Shown here in pieces: positions 13,129 through 21,398 of a stretch of 64,000 bases of DNA (the stretch's first letter is position 1; every line of letters starts with the position of its first letter). Source of the DNA: Actinopolyspora mortivallis DSM 44261 (lineage in GTDB: Bacteria; Actinomycetota; Actinomycetes; Mycobacteriales; Pseudonocardiaceae). The translations under genes were made by a program, and so were the position numbers. The stretch spans positions 201,088 through 265,087 of the forward strand of contig NZ_KB913024.1 of the NCBI RefSeq assembly GCF_000384035.1, written 5' to 3'. The notes under the pieces were generated by a model. The model saw nothing but the letters and a program-made list of their open reading frames with translations, did no database searches and was not told the origin of the DNA.

Positions 13129-13593
13129 TCAGCTCTCCAGCTCCTCCAGTGTCTTGCGAACCCGCTGCAACTCCGCCTCCAGCTCGGCCAGCCGCGCCTC
13201 GTGCTGCTGACGGGCCTCGGCGAGCACGGACTCGATCGCCTCCGAGATGTCGGTGTGCAGCTCCCCGGCCGCCTTCGACACCGAGGAGGCCGTCAGCGGC
13301 AGCCCCTGGACGATCTTCTTGCCCGCGTGGGTGAGATCGGCCTGCCACTCCCCGTCGGCGGTACCGCTGACGGTGAGGGTGAGTTCGACCGAGCGGGTCT
13401 TGCGGGCACCGCTCTGCTTGCGTCCCTTCTTCTTCGAGCCGGAGCTCTGCTCGGTGCCGCCGGACTCGGTGTTCCGGGGTTGGTTCTGTCCGGACTCCTG
13501 CTCGTCCGGGGAGGGCGTCGCCGAGGGCTCCTCGGTGGGTTGTGCGGGTTGTTCGGTCACGTGGTCGGCGGGAAGGTCCTGTTGTTCGTCCAC
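13129..13593 (-). CDS. Unknown protein with disordered N-terminus and C-terminal coiled coil
   Basis: A 154-residue protein from GTG 13593, which has GAGAGG just upstream; the in-frame GTG at 13614 lacks a ribosome site. The first 50 residues are Pro, Glu, Gln and Ser rich and look disordered, followed by a Lys/Arg patch (SKKKGRKQ). A compact segment (VELTLTVSGTADGEWQADL) comes next, then a long helix ending in an acidic heptad-like coiled coil (ARLAELEAELQRVRKTLEELE). There is no signal peptide or membrane segment. I recognise the type from actinobacterial genomes as a conserved hypothetical, without known function. It lies downstream of the MocR gene on the same strand with 110 bases between. 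Confidence 0.75.
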   Translation of the reverse strand: MDEQQDLPADHVTEQPAQPTEEPSATPSPDEQESGQNQPRNTESGGTEQSSGSKKKGRKQSGARKTRSVELTLTVSGTADGEWQADLTHAGKKIVQGLPLTASSVSKAAGELHTDISEAIESVLAEARQQHEARLAELEAELQRVRKTLEELES

Positions 13594-13703
13594 TGTTCCT
13601 CTCTCGGGTCGCACCGGTGCGGAAGGGAAACCGGGGCCGCTCGTGTCACGGGAATTCCGGGCGGGAGACGGGCACGAGGTGCCGTCCCCCGCGGGCGGCG
13701 GGG

Positions 13704-15122
13704 TCAGGAAGGGGACAGTGCCCGCATCAGCGCACGCAGGGAACTGTCGAAGGCGTGCCCCGGTGGGGCGGCGTAACCGATCACCAGGCCTGCCTGACGT
13801 TCTCGCTCGTTCATCCAGTGGTCGGACAGTCCTTCCACCGCCACCGAATGCCGTCGCATACGTTGCAACATCCGTTCCTCGGAAAGACCCTCCGGGTCCA
13901 GACGTAACGTCAGGTGCAGACCGGCCGCGATACCGGCGGGGTAGAGCTCGTGCCGCGTCCGTGACTCGCGAATGGCGGAAACGATCCGTAGCCTCCGTCG
14001 TCGGTAGCTCGCACGGCAGCGCCGCACGTGTTGATCATAGCTTCCCGAACGGAGCATCTCCGCCAGGGTGAGTTGTTCGAACACCGGAGGGACCAGCCTC
14101 AGCCGTGTTCTGACCTCCCGCACGGCACGCACCAGCCCGCGCGGCAGCACCAGCCAGGACAGCCCCAGACCGGGGACGAGCGTCTTGCTCGTCGTTCCGG
14201 AGTAGACCACGTGGTCGGGGGCGAGGCGTTGCAGGGCTCCCACCGGTTCGCGGTCGAAGCGGAACTCGCCGTCGTAGTCGTCCTCGACGATCCAGCGCTG
14301 GTCGGTCACGGCCGCCGCACACAGCGCGTGGCGGCGGCGTTGGGACATCGTCGCGCCGAGGGGGTACTGGTGGGCGGGGGTGACCACCACCGCGGGACTG
14401 CGGACGGCGGTGACGTCGAGGCCCTCCCCGTCGACCGGTACGCCGCGCACCCACAGTCCGCCGCGAGCGGGAACCTCGCGCAGGTGTGGCAGGCAGGGAT
14501 CCTCGAAGTCGATCGACTCGGTTCCGAGCTCGCCCAGCACGGTGCTCAGCACCGCGAGAGCGTGGCGGTGCCCCTCGCAGACCACGATCCGTTCGGCCGT
14601 GGCGTGCACACCGCGTGTTCTGCCCAGGTACTCCGCGAGCGCCGTGCGCAGCGCCGGGTGACCGCAGGGGTCCCCGTAGTCGAGTTCCGCCGCGGCGGTG
14701 GTGCGCAGCGCGCGCTGCTGAGCGCGGGCCCAGGCCGTTCGGGGGAAGGCGCTCAGGTCGGGTTTGCCCGGGAGCAGGTCCCAGCGCAGCCGGGTTTGCC
14801 GCCGGGTGACCGGCAGCGCGGTCGGACTCGTTCCGCTGGGCGGGGCCGTGGCCACCCGGGGGACGGTGCCCTGGCGGAGGAGCAGGTGCCCCTCGGCCGA
14901 GAGCCGCTCGTAGGCCCTGGTGACGGTTCCCCGGGAGACGCCGAGGTCGGCGGCCAGTTCCCTGGTGGAGGGAAGTCGACTGTGGACGGGCAGTCTGCCG
15001 GTTCGTACGGCCTTCCGGATCGCCTCCGCCAGGGCCCGGCTGCTCGGCCCGGAGGGGCGGTCCAGGTGCAGATCCAGCCCGAGGGAGCGTGCCGAGCGTG
15101 AACTGGACTCGTTCCCGTGCAT
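13704..15122 (-). CDS. MocR-type (GntR-HTH/aminotransferase) transcriptional regulator
   Basis: A 472-residue fusion. The N-terminus (about 15-90) is a GntR winged helix (LPSTRELAADLGVSRGTVTRAYERL). Residues about 110-470 are an aminotransferase class I fold with ELDYGDPCGHPALRTALAEYL, the VEDDYDGEFRF pyridoxal-phosphate segment and SGTTSKTLVPGLGLSW, which holds the Schiff-base lysine. MocR regulators bind PLP and usually control a divergent neighbour, here the AhpD-like gene at 15168, 45 bases away. ATG 15122 is taken as the start; an in-frame GTG at 15143 is possible. The target metabolite is unknown. Confidence 0.93.
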   Translation of the reverse strand: MHGNESSSRSARSLGLDLHLDRPSGPSSRALAEAIRKAVRTGRLPVHSRLPSTRELAADLGVSRGTVTRAYERLSAEGHLLLRQGTVPRVATAPPSGTSPTALPVTRRQTRLRWDLLPGKPDLSAFPRTAWARAQQRALRTTAAAELDYGDPCGHPALRTALAEYLGRTRGVHATAERIVVCEGHRHALAVLSTVLGELGTESIDFEDPCLPHLREVPARGGLWVRGVPVDGEGLDVTAVRSPAVVVTPAHQYPLGATMSQRRRHALCAAAVTDQRWIVEDDYDGEFRFDREPVGALQRLAPDHVVYSGTTSKTLVPGLGLSWLVLPRGLVRAVREVRTRLRLVPPVFEQLTLAEMLRSGSYDQHVRRCRASYRRRRLRIVSAIRESRTRHELYPAGIAAGLHLTLRLDPEGLSEERMLQRMRRHSVAVEGLSDHWMNERERQAGLVIGYAAPPGHAFDSSLRALMRALSPS

Positions 15123-15167
15123 CGAACTGGACCATATAACCACCCGTTCGCGCCCTAGCGTGGACGC
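15123..15167. promoter_or_regulatory. Divergent MocR/AhpD intergenic control region
   Basis: The 45-base gap holds TAGCGT ending six bases before the AhpD ATG, a plausible -10 placing transcription start at or next to the ATG, so the AhpD mRNA may be leaderless. It also holds an AT-rich CCATATAACC, the only AT island nearby and a candidate MocR operator. Both readings are inferences from position. Confidence 0.4.
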
Positions 15168-15644
15168 ATGACACAGCAACGGATGAGTCCGGCGGAGCTG
15201 ACTCCGCGCACCTACCGGGCGATGCGGGCTCTGGAGCAGTCCGTGGCCGGGGAGCTGCGGGACGCCGGGGTGGAGACCGAGCTCCACGAACTGCTCAAGA
15301 TCCGTGCCTCGCAGCTCAACGGGTGCGGGTTCTGCCTGGACATGCACATCACCGACGCCCGCGCGGCCGGTGTGGACAACCGGCGTATCGACGTGCTGCC
15401 CGCCTGGCGGGAGGTGGATCTGTACTCCGACCGGGAGCGGGCGACGCTGGCCCTGGTCGAGGAGGTCACGCTGATCCACCGGGAGGGGGTCTCGGAGGAG
15501 GTGTGGGCCGAGGCGGAGAAGCGGTTCTCCCCCGCCGAGCTGGCCGCGCTCCTCTGGGCCGCCACGACCATCAACGCCTGGAACAGGTTGGCGGTGACCA
15601 CGCGTTCCCAACCGGCTTCGGCGGCCCGGGACTCCGCCGAGTGA
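15168..15644 (+). CDS. AhpD-like carboxymuconolactone decarboxylase family protein
   Basis: A 158-residue all-helical protein with the AhpD core motif. E and K residues precede CGFCLDMH, giving C53, C56 and H60, the redox CxxC and proton-relay His of alkylhydroperoxidase AhpD. The end (LWAATTINAWNRLAV) is typical of the family. Such proteins reduce peroxides through a thiol-disulfide cycle; some act on other substrates. No Shine-Dalgarno sequence is visible before ATG 15168, which fits a leaderless message. It is divergent from the MocR gene, its likely regulator. Confidence 0.92.
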   Translation: MTQQRMSPAELTPRTYRAMRALEQSVAGELRDAGVETELHELLKIRASQLNGCGFCLDMHITDARAAGVDNRRIDVLPAWREVDLYSDRERATLALVEEVTLIHREGVSEEVWAEAEKRFSPAELAALLWAATTINAWNRLAVTTRSQPASAARDSAE

Positions 15645-15867
15645 TCCCCGCCCCCGGGCGGGGGTTGGTAGTCTCTGCTGGCACGGAACGAACCACGGGT
15701 GAGGGTGAGTCCGACGGGGACGCCTCGGTGGCCGGATGTCGGGGTTTCGCGGGAGAGGGACGGTCCTCGCCATCCGCTCGGCGGGGGAGACCGGTGCCGG
15801 GACCGGTCGGCACGGGGCGCTTCCGGAGGATGATCCGGTAGTCCCGAGCGATCAGGAGAGACCACCG

Positions 15868-18800
15868 ATGAGTGACAGTCGATCCCGTCCGGGGGATTTC
15901 GCCGCCACGCGCCCGTTGAGCTGGTCCGAGCGGCTGCGTGGCGCGTTGCTCGGAGGGGCCGTCGGTGACGTGCTCGGTTCCGGGGTGCGGGGGTGGAGCC
16001 TGCCCGCGATCCACCAGTGGCTCGGTGGTCGTGGTGCGGTCGACTTCCTGCCGGTCTTCGGTCGCAGGGGGGCGGTCTCGGATCTCTCCCAACTGACCGT
16101 GTTCACTGTGGACGCCCTGCTGCGGGCGCGGGCCACCGGTGAACAGGATCCGCTGCCCGTGGTTCGTTCGAACCACCTGGCCTGGTTGTACACCCAGGGG
16201 GTGCCGTGGGCCTACGCCATGGCGGGGTACTGGCGCAGTCACCCCGAACCGGCCGGTTGGCTGTTGAAGCGCCCCGAGCTGTTCTCCACGCGCAATCCGG
16301 GCGGCAACGCGCTGCGCCTGTTGTCCGCCCTGGTGGACCGTTTCCCGGCGGATCCGACCTCCGGTCCGCTCCGGGACGCCCCCGCCGGGGAGGAGGCCTT
16401 CGCTGACTGTCTGGTGTGGACGGCTCCGCTGATGGTGTGGAGCCCGGACGCCCGCCGGGTGGCCGCCACAGCCTCCAGGGTCCCCCGCCTGTTGACCGGG
16501 CACTACGAGACGCGGGCCGCGAGCGCGCTGCACGCCGACGTGCTGGGCGGTCTGCTCAACGGGACCCCGCTGTGGGAGGCGGTGCGTTCCTGGGAGCTCC
16601 ACCGTTCCCACCAGGAACAGGGGGTTCCACCCGCCGCCGTGCTGCGGACCGTGCACTCGGCGATGTTCATCGCCCAGCAGGGGCGACAGCCGGATCCGCG
16701 CATGTTGGACATCGAGTTCTGCCCCTCCGAGGGACTGGGGGAACTGGGCATCGCCGTCGCGGCCGTGGCCTCGGCGGGAAACTTCACCGACGCCGTGGTC
16801 ACGGCGGTGAACCACTCGGCGGACAGCGCGGTGGCCGGTGCGCTGGCCGGTCAGCTCGCGGGAGCGATCCACGGGCCGGAGGCGATTCCGCCGCGCTGGA
16901 GGGCCGAACTCGACATCCGCGAGGTCCTGGAGACCCTGGCCTCCGACGCCGCCGAGGCCTTCGCCCCTCCGGAGCCACCGAAATGGGCGCGGCGTTACGT
17001 CCAGGGCGAGGACCCGCGTGAGCTGGGAGGGGGCGGCTGGACGGTGGAGACGACCCGGGGCGAACCCCCCGGTCCCGTGGAGCAGGCCCCGCCCACCCAG
17101 GTGCTTCCCCCCGTGGTCGACGAGATCCCGGAAACCGCCCCCGGTGGGCAACGGTCCACCGCGGAACGGCCCGGCACGCCGGAGGAAACCCCGGAAGGAG
17201 CGGCTCCTCCGCCGGCAGGGGAGCACCCGGGCGGTGACACGCCCCCGGCACGGGAGGAGGCACCCGACACGGACCCCCACGGCCTGCCCCACGCGGCGGG
17301 ACGCAGCGCGCCGTGGGAGCGGGACCACGCGGAGAGCTCGGTGCCGGCCACCTCGGAAGGAAGCGCCACGGACCCGGGGGATCCGGGGGACACGGCGGGT
17401 GCGGACCCCGAGCGTCCGGAGCCGCACCCCGACGGCTCCGGGCAGGGAACCGACCGGATCCTCCTGCGCGCGCCCGAGTGGACGGAGGGGGACGACCGGC
17501 AGGAGCCGCCCTCCGGGACGGTGCGTGATCCGGAGGAGCCCGTCTCCGCGCCGGAACCGCCCGTGGCGGAGGAACCCCTCCCCGCCGACCCCGAGACCGC
17601 CGAAGCGGGGGAGCGGCGGACGCCGCGTTCCTCCGCGCACGAGGAGCCGGACACCGAGGAGGTCCCCGAGTCCCCGGACCGCGAGGTTGAGCCCGCGCCC
17701 GAGGAGGGCTTCCCGGAACTCGGAGCCACCCCGGGGGAGACCCCGGAGGAGGCGGGGACGCCGACGCCGGAGGCAGAGCGGCCCCGGCAGGACACCACCT
17801 TCGGGGTCGTCTCCGCACCGGAGAACCCCCGGGACGAGGGAACCCAGCAGCGGGGAGCACGGATCAGGCTTCCGGGCATGGACCAGCTTCCTCCGCTCCC
17901 GCGGAACCCCTGGGAGGGCACCCCGCCCCGAGGGGCCGCCGACGGCGAGCACTCCCGACGGGAGGAAGGCGGTGACTCCGAGGAGAACCCCTCCTGGGAG
18001 GAGCTGGTCTCCCGCCTGTCCACCGGGCGTTCCGTCGAGGTGCCCTACATGGAGAGCATGGTCATGCGGGGGGACGAGTCCACCGCCGGGCGGACCGGTG
18101 AGCCCGAGTCGACGGGGGAACCCTCTACGGCCTCCTCGGGTGGGGAGCACGCGGTGGTCGAGGAACCGGACGCGGCCGTGCCCTCCACCACCGAACGGAT
18201 CCTGGGCTGCCTGTTGGGCAGCGCCACCGGCGACGCCTTCGGGGCGGGACCGACCCCCATGTCGGCGGAGGAACTCACCGCACGCTACGGCGCCCACGGC
18301 CCCGGCGGGATGACCGAGTACGCGGGCAGCAGGGGAGCGGTCACGGCGGCCACCCAGACCATGCTGTTCACCTGCGAGGGGCTGATCCGGGCGGGCGAGG
18401 CCCAGGCGGGCGGGGACGCCGACCCGTTCCGCGAGGTGCGGCTGGCGAGTCAGCGCTGGCTGCACACCCAGGGGGTCTCCTGGCCGTGGGCGGTGGGCGA
18501 CCTGGTCACGCGGTTCCCGGAACCGGACGGCTGGCTGGTCGGGGTGTCCGAACTCTTCGCCGTGCGCTCCCCGGGCGGTTCGGTCTACGCCGAGCTGGAG
18601 GCCTTCGGGGACCGCTCCGCGCAGGGCGACCAGACGGCGCCGGTGGACAACTCCACCGGCTGCGGAGGGCTGGTGCGTGCCCTGCCGGCCGCGTTCTGGT
18701 CGGCCGAGCCCGCCGAGGTGTTCGACCTCGGGGTGCGGATCGCGAGCCTCACCCACGGTCACCCGAGCGGCTATCTGCCCGCCGGGGCGTTCGCGGTGAT

Positions 18801-19956
18801 CGTGCAGCAGGCCGTGCTCGGCAGGGGGCTGGACGACGGGGTGTGGCTGGCGTTGCAGGTGCTGGAGACCTGGCAGGGCCACGAGGACACCAGCGCGGCA
18901 CTGTCCGAGGCGGCCGAGCTCGCCGCGGCCGGCAGGCCGGAGCCCCACCAACTGGAGTCCCGACTGGGCGGGGGCACACGCGCGGACCAGGTCCTGGGGA
19001 TCGCGGTCTGCGCGGCGTTGACCGCCGAGGACGTGCGTGGGGCGCTGCGCACGGCCGTCCACCACTCGGGCAACAGCAGCGCCGCGGCGGCGGTGTGCGG
19101 TGGCATCGTGGGGGCCCAGCTCGGTGTCGGTGCCCTTCCCGTGGACTGGATGGCCGAGCTGGAACTGCGGGACACGGTGGAGCGGATGGCCATGGACTGC
19201 GTCGCCGCCTTCGACGCGCGGCTGCGTGCCGAGACTCCCGCCGCTGCCGTCGAGGAGGACGGTGACTGGCGTCGTCGGTACCCGGTGCGGACCGAACCCG
19301 CCGCGCCGGAGGCCGTCGGGACGTCGAGCGTGGTGGACACCGGGCCGGAGTCCGAACTCGACCTTCCCGACTGCGAACCGGAGGCCGAACACGGCGCCGC
19401 GCAGGAGCGGGACGGATCCGAGGAGCGGTGGAATCCGGAACCGGACGAGCGGGATCCACGGCAGGAGCGGTGGAGCGCGCCTCTGCCGGAGGAGGCTGAG
19501 GAGGGCGCTCCGCACCACACCGCCCCCAGAGAGGCGACGGAGGCGGAGCCGAACCCTCTCGTCGGCTCGGGGCAGGGCCCCGTGGACGGGACCCGCGAGG
19601 AGGGGACGGCGACACCCGTGGCCGGAGGGGACGGTGCCGGGGCCGAGGACGGGCGGGAGACCAGCGTCATCCCGGTGGTCCCGGAGTCGGCCGGGGACGC
19701 ACCCGCTCCCGTCGAGGCCGCGGAGCCGGGCCCGGAGTCCCCGGGTGCGGAGGAGGACGGGGTGTCCGCGTCCGGGGCGGAGCGGTCCCGGGCCACCCCG
19801 GAACCGGTCGCTCCCGTGGGCAGCGGGGACGGTGCCTCGGCGGAGGCGGGTTCGGCGACCCTCGGGGAAGGGCGTCCCCCCAAGCCCGCGCCACGGCGGA
19901 TCAACAGTGTCAGCACCGGCGAACTCGATCTGACGGGGGAGTCCGTCGAGAACTGA
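15868..19956 (+). CDS. Giant protein with two degenerate ADP-ribosylglycohydrolase domains
   Basis: A 1362-residue protein from ATG 15868, with CAGGAGAG eight bases upstream. Residues about 20-370 and 780-1120 are each ADP-ribosylglycohydrolase folds (LRGALLGGAVGDVLGSG and LGCLLGSATGDAFGAG). The metal ligands are lost in both: the TDDT motif is DLSQLT in the first and AATQT in the second, and GGDTDT is replaced by NHSADS (315-320) and HHSGNS (1065-1070). A linker of about 400 residues and a tail of about 230 are Pro/Glu/Gly-rich and probably disordered. It looks like a double pseudoenzyme with a binding or scaffold role. There is no signal peptide. It lies just upstream of the str operon but ends at its own hairpin. 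Confidence 0.88.
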   Translation: MSDSRSRPGDFAATRPLSWSERLRGALLGGAVGDVLGSGVRGWSLPAIHQWLGGRGAVDFLPVFGRRGAVSDLSQLTVFTVDALLRARATGEQDPLPVVRSNHLAWLYTQGVPWAYAMAGYWRSHPEPAGWLLKRPELFSTRNPGGNALRLLSALVDRFPADPTSGPLRDAPAGEEAFADCLVWTAPLMVWSPDARRVAATASRVPRLLTGHYETRAASALHADVLGGLLNGTPLWEAVRSWELHRSHQEQGVPPAAVLRTVHSAMFIAQQGRQPDPRMLDIEFCPSEGLGELGIAVAAVASAGNFTDAVVTAVNHSADSAVAGALAGQLAGAIHGPEAIPPRWRAELDIREVLETLASDAAEAFAPPEPPKWARRYVQGEDPRELGGGGWTVETTRGEPPGPVEQAPPTQVLPPVVDEIPETAPGGQRSTAERPGTPEETPEGAAPPPAGEHPGGDTPPAREEAPDTDPHGLPHAAGRSAPWERDHAESSVPATSEGSATDPGDPGDTAGADPERPEPHPDGSGQGTDRILLRAPEWTEGDDRQEPPSGTVRDPEEPVSAPEPPVAEEPLPADPETAEAGERRTPRSSAHEEPDTEEVPESPDREVEPAPEEGFPELGATPGETPEEAGTPTPEAERPRQDTTFGVVSAPENPRDEGTQQRGARIRLPGMDQLPPLPRNPWEGTPPRGAADGEHSRREEGGDSEENPSWEELVSRLSTGRSVEVPYMESMVMRGDESTAGRTGEPESTGEPSTASSGGEHAVVEEPDAAVPSTTERILGCLLGSATGDAFGAGPTPMSAEELTARYGAHGPGGMTEYAGSRGAVTAATQTMLFTCEGLIRAGEAQAGGDADPFREVRLASQRWLHTQGVSWPWAVGDLVTRFPEPDGWLVGVSELFAVRSPGGSVYAELEAFGDRSAQGDQTAPVDNSTGCGGLVRALPAAFWSAEPAEVFDLGVRIASLTHGHPSGYLPAGAFAVIVQQAVLGRGLDDGVWLALQVLETWQGHEDTSAALSEAAELAAAGRPEPHQLESRLGGGTRADQVLGIAVCAALTAEDVRGALRTAVHHSGNSSAAAAVCGGIVGAQLGVGALPVDWMAELELRDTVERMAMDCVAAFDARLRAETPAAAVEEDGDWRRRYPVRTEPAAPEAVGTSSVVDTGPESELDLPDCEPEAEHGAAQERDGSEERWNPEPDERDPRQERWSAPLPEEAEEGAPHHTAPREATEAEPNPLVGSGQGPVDGTREEGTATPVAGGDGAGAEDGRETSVIPVVPESAGDAPAPVEAAEPGPESPGAEEDGVSASGAERSRATPEPVAPVGSGDGASAEAGSATLGEGRPPKPAPRRINSVSTGELDLTGESVEN

Positions 19957-19980
19957 TGTCCCACCTGATCGTGTGATGGT

Positions 19981-20013
19981 CGTTCGGGCGGGGACGGAGT
20001 CGCCGCCCGAACG
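19981..20013 (+). terminator. Hairpin after the pseudo-ADP-ribosylglycohydrolase gene
   Basis: CGTTCGGGCGG (19981-19991) pairs with CCGCCCGAACG (20003-20013), 11 bp. There is no T-run, so it is a weak or Rho-assisted terminator at best. Confidence 0.5.
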
Positions 20014-20115
20014 GAGCCGGAGGGGTGGTTCGGAGCGGGCGAGGAGGTCGCGGACTCTTGCCACGGTGGGTAGAGTCGCGGCAGAGACGTAGCGGCGCGC
20101 ATGCGTACCCCCGTT

Positions 20116-20145
20116 TTGACCCCCTGAGAACGGGGCAGGTATCTT
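20116..20145 (+). promoter_or_regulatory. str operon (rpsL) promoter
   Basis: TTGACC at 20116-20121, 18 bases, and TATCTT at 20140-20145 make a good housekeeping-sigma promoter. The -35 lies within an inverted repeat (CCCCGTT about 20109-20115, AACGGGG about 20129-20135), a possible operator. The expected leader is about 325 bases, long for a ribosomal operon. Confidence 0.65.
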
Positions 20146-20307
20146 TATGACTTGGACCCGAAACCCCTCGGGTCACTCCGCATGTCCGTGCGCGAGAACC
20201 GCCCGTGTGGTCGGCGGGGGAGCGCCCGTGGATGGTGCGGAACTCTCCTGACGGCCCTCCGGGGTGCACACCCGCTGGGACGCCGCCCCTGCCACACGGC
20301 TGAGGGA

Positions 20308-20331
20308 CGGGCGACACGCCCGACCTCGTGT
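20308..20331 (+). promoter_or_regulatory. Leader dyad shared with the rpsJ leader
   Basis: The 18 bases at 20308-20325 are identical to those at 25174-25191 before rpsJ; after one variable base both continue CGTGT. Two mutually exclusive stems are possible: CGGGC/GCCCG, or GCGACACG/CGTGTCGC (8 bp here). It lies about 170 bases before rpsL. It may be a leader RNA element or a DNA operator. Confidence 0.5.
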
Positions 20332-20477
20332 CGCGGGGTGTGGGGCGTGAGGAGACCCAAGTACACAGAGACCTGGGTACACGGTGCTCGGCGCCAGGGG
20401 TGCGAACGGTGCTCGAACGAGCGCTGCCGTGAAGCGAGTACCACCAAGACACGAACGCTCGAGAAGAAAGCCGGTCC

Positions 20478-20852
20478 ATGCCCACCATCCAGCAGTTGGT
20501 CCGAAAAGGCCGCCACGACAAGGCCTCGAAGGTCACCACCGCGGCGCTCAAGGGAAGTCCGCAGCGCCGTGGAGTGTGCACGCGCGTGTACACGACTACT
20601 CCGAAGAAGCCCAACTCGGCACTGCGCAAGGTTGCTCGTGTCAAGCTCACCAGCGGTATGGAGATCACCGCCTACATCCCTGGTGAGGGTCACAACCTGC
20701 AGGAGCACTCGATCGTGCTCGTCCGCGGCGGCCGTGTGAAGGACCTCCCCGGTGTCCGCTACAAGATCATCCGCGGTTCGCTCGACACGCAGGGTGTGAA
20801 GAATCGCAAGCAGGCCCGCAGCCGGTACGGAGCGAAGAAGGAGAAGAGCTGA
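20478..20852 (+). CDS. rpsL: Ribosomal protein uS12
   Basis: A 124-residue uS12, full length, and a decoding-centre protein of the 30S subunit. TTTPKKPNS holds K43 and GGRVKDLPG holds K88, both wild type, so no streptomycin-resistance change is present. It is the first gene of the str operon and its stop overlaps the rpsG start (TGATG). The upstream leader of about 325 bases carries the dyad shared with the rpsJ leader. Confidence 0.99.
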   Translation: MPTIQQLVRKGRHDKASKVTTAALKGSPQRRGVCTRVYTTTPKKPNSALRKVARVKLTSGMEITAYIPGEGHNLQEHSIVLVRGGRVKDLPGVRYKIIRGSLDTQGVKNRKQARSRYGAKKEKS

Positions 20853-21322
20853 TGCCCCGCAAGGGTCCCGCCCCCAAGCGGTCAGTGGATTCTGATCCCG
20901 TCTACAACTCCCCGCTGGTCACCCAGCTGATCAACAAGGTTCTCGTCGACGGGAAGCGTTCGCTGGCCGAGCGTGTCGTGTACTCGGCGCTGGAAGGCTG
21001 CCGTGAGAAGACCGGCACCGATCCGATCGTGACGCTCAAGCGCGCCCTGGACAACGTCAAGCCCTCGCTGGAGGTACGCAGCCGCCGTGTCGGTGGCGCG
21101 ACCTACCAGGTTCCGGTCGAGGTGCGTGCCGGTCGTTCGACCACGCTGGCTCTGCGCTGGGTGGTGCGGTTCGCCCGTCAGCGTCGGGAGAAGACCATGA
21201 TCGAGCGCCTCACGAACGAGCTGCTCGACGCCAGCAACGGTCTCGGTGCGAGTGTCAAGAAGCGCGAAGACACGCACAAGATGGCGGAGTCCAACAAGGC
21301 CTTCGCTCATTACCGGTGGTGA
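20852..21322 (+). CDS. rpsG: Ribosomal protein uS7
   Basis: A 156-residue uS7, the primary assembly protein of the 30S head. It starts [10 protein letters not shown] and contains the conserved [16 protein letters not shown] and [13 protein letters not shown] segments. ATG 20852 shares its A with the rpsL stop, so translation is probably coupled. 76 bases follow before fusA. Confidence 0.99.
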   Translation: MPRKGPAPKRSVDSDPVYNSPLVTQLINKVLVDGKRSLAERVVYSALEGCREKTGTDPIVTLKRALDNVKPSLEVRSRRVGGATYQVPVEVRAGRSTTLALRWVVRFARQRREKTMIERLTNELLDASNGLGASVKKREDTHKMAESNKAFAHYRW

Positions 21323-21398
21323 CCGGGTCGGCTGTATTGCCCGCCTCGGCTCACCGATTCGACAGCTTCAGGCTTGCTGTAGGAACGGGGACGAACTC

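Noticed and set aside
15571-20064. A 1497-codon minus-strand frame opposite the pseudo-ADP-ribosylglycohydrolase gene
   Set aside because: It is an antisense shadow of a GC-rich gene; the plus-strand frame has two recognisable domains.
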